A stretch of DNA of 64,000 nt from Limnomonas spitsbergensis (Eukaryota; Chlorophyta; Chlorophyceae; Chlamydomonadales): the NCBI GenBank assembly GCA_037349105.1, contig JAYJMM010000037.1:3038001-3102000 (forward strand), written 5' to 3'. Positions 55,973 to 64,000 of the stretch are shown one piece after another. Each line of letters opens with the position of its first letter. Position 1 is the first letter of the stretch. A model generated the notes under the pieces. It ran no database searches. It was given only the letters and a program-made list of their open reading frames with translations, and had not been told where the DNA came from. The translations under genes and the position numbers were made by a program.

Positions 55973-56012
55973 ACCATCAGCGACTATGCCAATACTGGAG
56001 ACTTGTCCAGGC

Positions 56013-59000
56013 TCCCCCCTTGATACCTGGCAGGCCCTGTCTCCCCCCTTGATACCTGGCAGGCCCTGTCACCCCCCTTGATACCTGACAGGCACTGTCT
56101 CCCCCCTTGATACCTGGCAGGCCCTGTCTCCCCCCTTGATACCTGGCAGGCCCTGTCTCCCCCCTTTGACACCTGGCAGGCCCTGTCTCCCCCCTTGATA
56201 CCTGATAGGCCCCGTCTCCCCCCTTGATACCTGGCAGGCCCAGTCACCCCCCTTGATACCTGGCAGGCCCTGTCTCCCCCCTTGATACCTGGCAGGCCCT
56301 GTCTCCCCCCCTTGATACCTGACAGGCCTATCTGTCTCCCCCCTTGATACCTGGCAGGCCCTGTCTCCCCCCCTTGATACCTGGCAGGCCCTGTCTCCCC
56401 CCCTTGATACCTGACAGGCCTATCTGTCTCCCCCCTTGATACCTGGCAGGCCCTGTCTCCCCCCCCTTGATACCTGGCAGGCCCTGTCTCCCCCCTTGAT
56501 ACCTGGCAGGCCCTGTCTCCACCCTTTGACACCTTGCAGGCCCTGTCTCCCCCCTTGATACCTGATAGGCCCCGTCTCCCCCCTTGATACCTGGCAGGCC
56601 CAGTCACCCCCCTTGATACCTGGCAGGCCCTGTCTCCCCCCCTTGATACCTGACAGGCCTATCTGTCTCCCCCCTTGATACCTGGCAGGCCCTGTCTCCC
56701 CCCCTTGATACCTGGCAGGCCCTGTCTCCCCCCTTGATACCTGGCAGGCCCTGTCTCCCCCCTTGATACCTGGTAGGCCCTGTCTCCCCCCTTAATACCT
56801 GACAGGCCCTGTCTCCCCGCCTTGATACCTTGCAGGCCCTGTCTCCCCCCTTGTTCCCTGACAGGCACTGTCTCCCCCCTTGATACCTGGCAGGCCCTGT
56901 CTCCCCCCTTGATACCTGACAGGCCTGTCTGTCTCCCCACATGATACCTGACAGGCCTGTCTGTCTCCCCACATGATACCTGGCAGGCCCTGCTTCCCCC
57001 GTGATACCTGACAGGCCTGTCTGTCTCCCCCCTTGATACCTGGCAGGCCCTGTCTCCCCCCCTTGATACCTGGCAGGCCCTGTCTCCCCCATTGATACCT
57101 GGCAGGCCCTGTCTCCCCCCTTGATACCTGACATGCCTGTCTGTCTCCCCCCTTGATACCTGACAGGCCCTGTCTCCCCCCTTGATACCTGACAGGCCCT
57201 GTCTCCCCCCCTTGATACCTGACAGGCCCTGTCTCCCCCCTTAATACCTGACAGGCCTGTCTGTCTCCCCCTTGACACCTGACAGGCCCTGTCTCCCCCC
57301 TTGATACCTGGCAGGCCCTGTCTCCCCCCTTAATACCTGACAGGCCCTGTCTCCCCGCCTTGATACCTGGCAGGCCCTGCTTCCCCCGTGATACCTGACA
57401 GGCCTGTCTGTCTCCCCCCTTTGATACCTGGCAGGCCCTGTCTCCCCCCCTTGATACCTGGCAGGCACTGTCTCCCCCCTTGATACCTGGCAGGCCCTGT
57501 CTCCCCCCCTTGATACCTGACAGGCCTATCTGTCTCCCCCCTTGATACCTGGCAGGCCCTGTCTCCCCCCCCTTGATACCTGGCAGGCCCTGTCTCCCCC
57601 CTTTGACACCTGGCAGGCCCTGTCTCCCCCCTTGATACCTGATAGGCCCCGTCTCCCCCCTTGATACCTGGCAGGCCCAGTCACCCCCCTTGATACCTGG
57701 CAGGCCCTGTCTCCCCCCTTGATACCTGGCAGGCCCTGTCTCCCCCCCTTGATACCTGACAGGCCTATCTGTCTCCCCCCTTGATACCTGGCAGGCCCTG
57801 TCTCCCCCCCTTGATACCTGGCAGGCCCTGTCTCCCCCATTGATACCTGGCAGGCCCTGTCTCCCCCCTTGATACCTGGTAGGCCCTGTCTCCCCCCTTA
57901 ATACCTGACAGGCCCTGTCTCCCCGCCTTGATACCTGGCAGGCCCTGTCTCCCCCCTTGATCCCTGACAGGCACTGTCTCCCCCCTTGATCCCTGGCAGG
58001 CCCTGCTTCCCCCCCCTTGATACCTGGCAGGCCCTGTCTCCCCCCTTAATACCTGACAGGCCCTGTCTCCCCGCCTTGATACCTGGCAGGCACTGTCTCC
58101 CCCCTTGATACCTGGCAGGCCCTGCTTCCCCCGTGATACCTGACTGGCCTGTCTGTCTCCCCCTTTGATACCTGGCAGGCCCTGTCTCCCCTCTTGATAC
58201 CTGGCAGGCCCTGTCTCCCCCCTTGATACCTGGCAGGCCCTGTCTCCCCCCTTGATACCTGACAGGCCTATCTGTCTCCCCCCTTGATACTTGGCAGGCC
58301 CTGTCTCCCCCCCTTGATACCTGGCAGGCCCTGTCTCCCCCCTTGATACCTGGCAGGCCCTGTCTCCCCCCTTGATACCTGGTAGGCCCTGTCTCCCCCC
58401 TTAATACCTGACAGGCCCTGTCTCCCCGCCTTGATACCTAGCAGGCCCTGTCTCCCCCCTTGATCCCTGACAGGCACTGTCTCCCCCCTTGATACCTGAC
58501 AGGCACTGTCTCCCCCCTTGATACCTGGCAGGCCCTGCTTCCCCCGTGATACCTGACAGGCCTGTCTGTCTCCCCCCTTGATACCTGGCAGGCCCTGTCT
58601 CCCCCCCTTGATACCTGGCAGGCCCTGTCTCCCCCATTGATACCTGGCAGGCCCTGTCTCCCCCCTTGATACCTGACAGGCCTGTCTGTCTCCCCCCTTG
58701 ATACCTGACAGGCCCTGTCTCCCCCCTTGATACCTGACAGGCCCTGTCTCCCCCCCTTGATACCTGACAGGCCCTGTCTCCCCCCATAATACCTGACAGG
58801 CCTGTCTGTCTCCCCCTTGATACCTGACAGGCCCTGTCTCCCCCCTTGATACCTGGCAGGCCCTGTCTCCCCCCTTAATACCTGACAGGCCCTGTCTCCC
58901 CGCCTTGATACCTGGCAGGCCCTGCTTCCCCCGTGATACCTGACAGGCCTGTCTGTCTCCCCCCTTTGATACCTGGCAGGCCCTGTCTCCCCCCTTGATA

Positions 59001-62000
59001 CCTGGCAGGCACTGTCTCCCCCCTTGATACCTGGCAGGCCCTGTCTCCCCCCCTTGATACCTGACAGGCCTATCTGTCTCCCCCCTTGATACCTGGCAGG
59101 CCCTGTCTCCCCCCCCTTGATACCTGGCAGGCCCTGTCTCCCCCCTTGATACCTGGCAGGCCCTGTCTCCCCCCTTTGACACCTGGCAGGCCCTGTCTCC
59201 CCCCTTGATACCTGATAGGCCCCGTCTCCTCCCTTGATACCTGGCAGGCCCAGTCACCCCCCTTGATACCTGGCAGGCCCTGTCTCCCCCCTTGATACCT
59301 GGCAGGCCCTGTCTCCCCCCTTGATACCTGACATGCCTATCTGTCTCCCCCCTTGATACCTGGCAGGCCCTGTCTCCCCCCCTTGATACCTGGCAGGCCC
59401 TGTCTCCCCCATTGATACCTGGCAGGCCCTGTCTCCCCCCTTGATACCTGGTAGGCCCTGTCTCCCCCCTTAATACCTGACAGGCCCTGTCTCCCCGCCT
59501 TGATACCTGGCAGGCCCTGTCTCCCCCCTTGATCCCTGACAGGCACTGTCTCCCCCCTTAATACCTGACAGGCACTGTCTCCCCCTTGATACCTGACAGG
59601 CCCTGTCTCCCCCCTTGATACCTGGCAGGCCCTGTCTCCCCCCTTGATCCCTGACAGGCACTGTCTCCCCCCTTGATACCTGGCAGGCCCTGTCTCCCCC
59701 CTTGATACCTGACAGGCCTGTCTGTCTCCCCACGTGATACCTGACAGGCCTGTCTGTCTCCCCCCTTGATACCTGGCAGGCCCTGTCTCCCCCCTTGATA
59801 CCTGACAGGCCCTGTCTCCCCGCCTTGATACCTGACAGGCCCTGTCTCCCCCCTTAATACCTGACAGGCCTGTCTGTCTCCCCCCTTGATACCTGGCAGG
59901 CCCTGTCTCCCCCCCTTGATACCTGGCAGGCCCTGTCTCCCCCCCTTGATACCTGGCAGGCCCTGTCTCCCCCCTTGATACCTGACAGGCCCTGTCTCCC
60001 CCCTTGATACCTGACATGCCCTGTCTCCCCCCCTTGATACCTGGCAGGCCCTGTCTCCCCGCCTTGATACCTGGCAGGCCCTGTCTCCCCCCTTGGTACC
60101 TGACAGGCCCTGTCTCCCCCCCTTTGATACCTGACAGGCCCTGTCTCCCCCCCTTGATACCTGGCAGGCCCTGTCTGCCCCCTTGATACCTGGCAGGCCT
60201 TGTCTCCCCCCTTGATACCTGGCATGCCCTGTCCCCCCTCCTTGATACCTGGCAGGCCCTGTCTCCCCCCCTTGATACCTGGCAGGCCCTGTCTCCCCCC
60301 TTGATACCTGGCAGGCCCTGTCTCCCCTCCCTTGATACCTGGCAGGCCCTGCCCCCCCCCCTTGATACCTAGCAGGCCCTGTCTCCCCCCCCTTGATACC
60401 TGGCAGGCCCTGTCTCCTCCCCTCGATACCTGGCAGGCCCTGTCTCCCCCCCCCTTGATACCTGGCAGGCCCTGTCTCCCCCCTTGATACCTGGCAGTCC
60501 TGTCTCCCCTCCCTTGATACCTGGCAGGCCCTGCCCCCCCCCCCCTTGATACCTAGCAGGCCCTGTCTCCCCCCCCTTGATACCTGGCAGGCCCTGTCTC
60601 CCCCCCCTTGATACCTGGCAGGCCCTGTCTCCCCTCCCTTGATACCTGGCAGGCCCTGCCCCCCCCCTTGATACCTAGCAGGCCCTGTCTCCCCCCCCTT
60701 GATACCTGGCAGGCCCTGTCTCCCCCCCTTGATACCTGGCAGGCCCTGTCTCCCCCCCTTGATACCTGGCAGGCCCTGTCTCCCCTCCCTTGATACCTGG
60801 CAGGCCCTGTCTCCCCCCCCTTGATACCTAGCAGGCCCTGTTTCCCCCCCCTTGATACCTGGCAGGCCCTGTCTCCCCCCTTGATACCTAGCAGGCCCTG
60901 TCTCCCCCCCTTGATACCTAGCAGGCCCTGTCTCCCCCCCCTTGATACCTAGCAGGCCCTGTCTCCCCCCCCTTGATACCTGGCAGGCCCTGTCTCCCCC
61001 CCTTGATACCTGGGATGCCCTGTCTCCCCCCTTTGATACCTGGCAGGCCCTGTCTCCCCCCCCTTGATACCTGGCAGGCCCTGTCTCCCCCCCTTGATAC
61101 CTGGGATGCCCTGTCTCCCCCCCCTTGATACCTGGCAGGCCCTGTCTCCCCCCCTTGATACCTGGCAGGCCCTGTCTCCCCCCCCTTGATACCTGGCAGG
61201 CCCTGTCTCCCCCCTTGATACCTGGGATGCCCTGTCTCCCCCCCTTGATACCTGGCAGGCCCTGTCTCCCCCCCCTTGATACCTGGGATGCCCTGTCTCC
61301 CCCCCTTGATACCTGGCAGGCCCTGTCTCCCCCCCTTGATACCTGGGATGCCATGTCTCCCCCCCCTTGATACCTGGCAGGCCCTGTCTCCCCTCCCTTG
61401 ATACCTGGCAGGCCCTGTCTCCCCCCCCTTGATACCTAGCAGGCCCTGTCTCCCCCCCCTTGATACCTGGGATGCCATGTCTCCCCCCCCTTGATACCTG
61501 GCAGGCCCTGTCTCCCCCCCCTTGATACCTGGCAGGCCCTGTCTCCCCCCTTAATACCTGACAGGCCCTGTCTCCCCGCCTTGATACCTGGCAGGCCCTG
61601 CTTCCCCCGTGATACCTGACAGGCCTGTCTGTCTCCCCCCTTTGATACCTGGCAGGCCCTGTCTCCCCCCTTGATACCTGGCAGGCACTGTCTCCCCCCT
61701 TGATACCTGGCAGGCCCTGTCTCCCCCCCTTGATACCTGGCAGGCCCTGTCTCCCCCCTTGATACCTGGCAGGCCCTGTCTCCCCTCCCTTGATACCTGG
61801 CAGGCCCTGCCCCCCCCCCCTTGATACCTAGCAGGCCCTGTCTCCCCCCCCTTGATACCTGGCAGGCCCTGTCTCCTCCCCTCGATACCTGGCAGGCCCT
61901 GTCTCCCCCCCCCTTGATACCTGGCAGGCCCTGTCTCCCCCCTTGATACCTGGCAGTCCTGTCTCCCCTCCCTTGATACCTGGCAGGCCCTGCCCCCCCC

Positions 62001-63695
62001 CCCCTTGATACCTAGCAGGCCCTGTCTCCCCCCCCTTGATACCTGGCAGGCCCTGTCTCCCCCCCCTTGATACCTGGCAGGCCCTGTCTCCCCTCCCTTG
62101 ATACCTGGCAGGCCCTGCCCCCCCCTTGATACCTAGCAGGCCCTGTCTCCCCCCCCTTGATACCTGGCAGGCCCTGTCTCCCCCCCTTGATACCTGGCAG
62201 GCCCTGTCTCCCCCCCTTGATACCTGGCAGGCCCTGTCTCCCCTCCCTTGATACCTGGCAGGCCCTGTCTCCCCCCCCTTGATACCTAGCAGGCCCTGTT
62301 TCCCCCCCCTTGATACCTGGCAGGCCCTGTCTCCCCCCTTGATACCTAGCAGGCCCTGTCTCCCCCCCTTGATACCTAGCAGGCCCTGTCTCCCCCCCCT
62401 TGATACCTAGCAGGCCCTGTCTCCCCCCCCTTGATACCTGGCAGGCCCTGTCTCCCCCCCTTGATACCTGGGATGCCCTGTCTCCCCCCTTTGATACCTG
62501 GCAGGCCCTGTCTCCCCCCCCTTGATACCTGGCAGGCCCTGTCTCCCCCCCCTTGATACCTGGGATGCCCTGTCTCCCCCCCCTTGATACCTGGCAGGCC
62601 CTGTCTCCCCCCCTTGATACCTGGCAGGCCCTGTCTCCCCCCCCTTGATACCTGGCAGGCCCTGTCTCCCCCCTTGATACCTGGGATGCCCTGTCTCCCC
62701 CCCTTGATACCTGGCAGGCCCTGTCTCCCCCCCCTTGATACCTGGGATGCCCTGTCTCCCCCCCTTGATACCTGGCAGGCCCTGTCTCCCCCCCTTGATA
62801 CCTGGGATGCCATGTCTACCCCCCCTTGATACCTGGCAGGCCCTGTCTCCCCTCCCTTGATACCTGGCAGGCCCTGTCTCCCCCCCCTTGATACCTAGCA
62901 GGCCCTGTCTCCCCCCCCTTGATACCTGGGATGCCATGTCTCCCCCCCCTTGATACCTGGCAGGCCCTGTCTCCCCCCCCTTGATACCTGGCAGGCCCTG
63001 TCTCCCCCCCCTTGATACCTGGCAGGCCCTGTCTCCCCCCCCTTGATACCTAGCAGGCCATGTCTCCCCCCCCTTGATACCTGGCAGGCCCTGTCTCCCC
63101 CCCCTTGATACCTGGCAGGCCCTGTCTCCCCCCCCTTGATACCTGGCAGGCCCTGTCTCCCCCCCCTTGATACCTAGCAGGCCCTGTCTCCCCCCCCTTG
63201 ATACCTGGCAGGCCCTGTCTCCCCCCCCTTGATACCTGGCAGGCCCTGTCTCCCCCCCCTTGATACCTGGCAGGCCCTGTCTCCCCCCCCTTGATACCTG
63301 GCAGGCCCTGTCTCCCCCCCCTTGATACCTGGCAGGCCCTGTCTCCCCCCCCTTGATACCTGGGATGCCATGTCTCCCCCCCTTGATACCTGGGATGCCC
63401 TGTCTCCCCCCCTTGATACCTGGCAGGCCCTGTCTCCCCCCCTTGATACCTGGCAGGCCCTGTCTCCCCCCCCTTGATACCTGGGATGCCATGTCTCCCC
63501 CCCTTGATACCTGGCAGGCCATGTCTCCCCCCCTTCATACCTGGCAGGCCCTGTCTCCCCCCTTGATACATGACAGGCCCTGTCTCCCCCCCCTTGATAC
63601 CTGGCAGGCCCTGTCCCCCCCCCCCCCCTCGATACCTGGCTGGCAGGCCCTGTCTCCCCCCCTTGATACCTGGCAGGCCCTGCCTTCCCTCCATG
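56013..63695. repeat. 7.7-kb minisatellite of ~29-31-bp units, about 250 copies
   Basis: The unit is TTGATACCTGGCAGGCCCTG, then TCTCCCCCC. Length varies mainly through the C run (6 up to about 13). Common variants are GACAGGCCTGTCTG, GGGATGCC and TAGCAGG. A segment of about 1.25 kb (about 60280-61530) is repeated nearly identically at about 61740-62990, offset 1459-1460 bp. A composite block containing CTGCTTCCCCCGTGATACC recurs at about 57370, 58925 and 61595. Long minus-strand ORFs rich in GIKGGRQGLP-type repeats follow from the array and have no other support. Confidence 0.95.
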
Positions 63696-64000
63696 ATACC
63701 TGGCCCGTGCCTGCGTACTGTGCCCCTGTTTTCCAGCCCTGTCAGAGGATAGGAAGGAACCCTGATTGCCGAAACAACCCGGTGTTGTTAGGTTGCCTGG
63801 TGGCCCGTTTTGAAAAGCTCTGATGTTTTGGTTTGAAGAACTCATAACCTCCAATGCTGTAATCCTTTTACAATTTCCTGTTGCCACTTCAACAGACTGA
63901 TCTGACAAACCATATGTTACCAGTAAATTTCCAGCCATGCCACCTGCCTTACTATAATACCCTATTTTGGCGGCTTGCTCTGGGCACGAGAGACTGACAA
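63696..64000. other. Right flank of the large minisatellite, no gene recognised
   Basis: Unique sequence resumes. A TTTTCCAG acceptor-like site lies at about 63729-63736, but no convincing exon follows within the window. It does not match the missing half of the family Y exon. Confidence 0.4.

Noticed and set aside
54912..55973. A 353-codon plus ORF ending in AHTGPCAHRSLRTQVP repeats
   Set aside because: Only its first ~40 codons lie in the family Y exon, and the rest is the 16-bp minisatellite cycling through all three frames.
59558..61354. A 598-codon minus-strand ORF rich in GIKGGRQGLP and GGETGPARYQGG repeats, resembling a collagen-like or elastomeric protein
   Set aside because: It lies wholly inside the ~30-bp minisatellite, has no non-repetitive domain, and similar ORFs appear in several frames on both strands. 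The unit simply lacks stops.
56013..63695. G-quadruplex-forming array on the minus strand
   Set aside because: Each unit has one run of six or more G, but runs are separated by about 22 nt, beyond typical loop lengths. Short-loop G4 motifs are not evident.
1..64000. tRNA, rRNA or telomeric repeats
   Set aside because: I saw no cloverleaf-type A/B box pairs, rRNA cores or TTTAGGG-type arrays by eye. A tRNAscan or Infernal run would be needed to exclude them.

Overview
This window is nuclear DNA of a eukaryote. Its genes are split by GT-AG introns of roughly 150 to 1600 bp, and much of the window is repetitive. The plant-type haem peroxidase, the intron-rich genes and the heavy minisatellite load suggest a green-lineage alga; a prasinophyte such as Cymbomonas would fit, but that is inference and no marker gene here fixes it.

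Layout. (1) 1-1668: 3' end of a gene for an Ala/Arg/Lys-rich, probably nuclear protein. (2) 5093-10455: a ten-exon secreted haem peroxidase gene (+). All exon phases close to give 341 aa. Its introns hold decayed copies of its own exons. (3) About 11.5-56 kb: four partly degenerate tandem segmental repeats, mostly spaced 10-14 kb. In + direction each unit carries family X (an unrecognised gene, often a divergent pair), a BTB-WD40 fusion gene on the minus strand, family Y exons (+), a non-coding block, sometimes family Z (Cys/His-rich), and a 37-bp minisatellite locus. The BTB-WD40 gene at 44831-48608 is intact (five exons, 559 aa). The copy at 35740-38314 has a nonsense codon, the copy at 24658-27661 has a frameshift, and at 13.2-13.5 kb only the BTB exon and a scrap of exon 3 remain.

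(4) Mobile DNA. A 5.8-kb insertion (48751-54557) has gapless ~88-bp terminal inverted repeats and is absent from the paralogous unit. A 477-bp foldback element (13970-14446) interrupts one family Y copy. Paralogue comparison also exposes several micro-insertions of the form TA-CCG(G)-TA, which look like excision footprints of a TA-targeting cut-and-paste transposon. (5) Minisatellites fill the right end: ~58-bp (49.2-50.1 kb), 15-bp (50.1-52.0 kb), 16-bp (55.2-56.0 kb, built from a splice acceptor) and a 7.7-kb array of ~29-31-bp units (56.0-63.7 kb). The long ORFs across these arrays on both strands are repeat artefacts.

Only the peroxidase and the 44831-48608 BTB-WD40 gene look like intact, confidently modelled genes. 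BTB-WD40 proteins are plausible cullin-3 substrate adaptors. Nothing links them functionally to families X, Y and Z beyond co-duplication.
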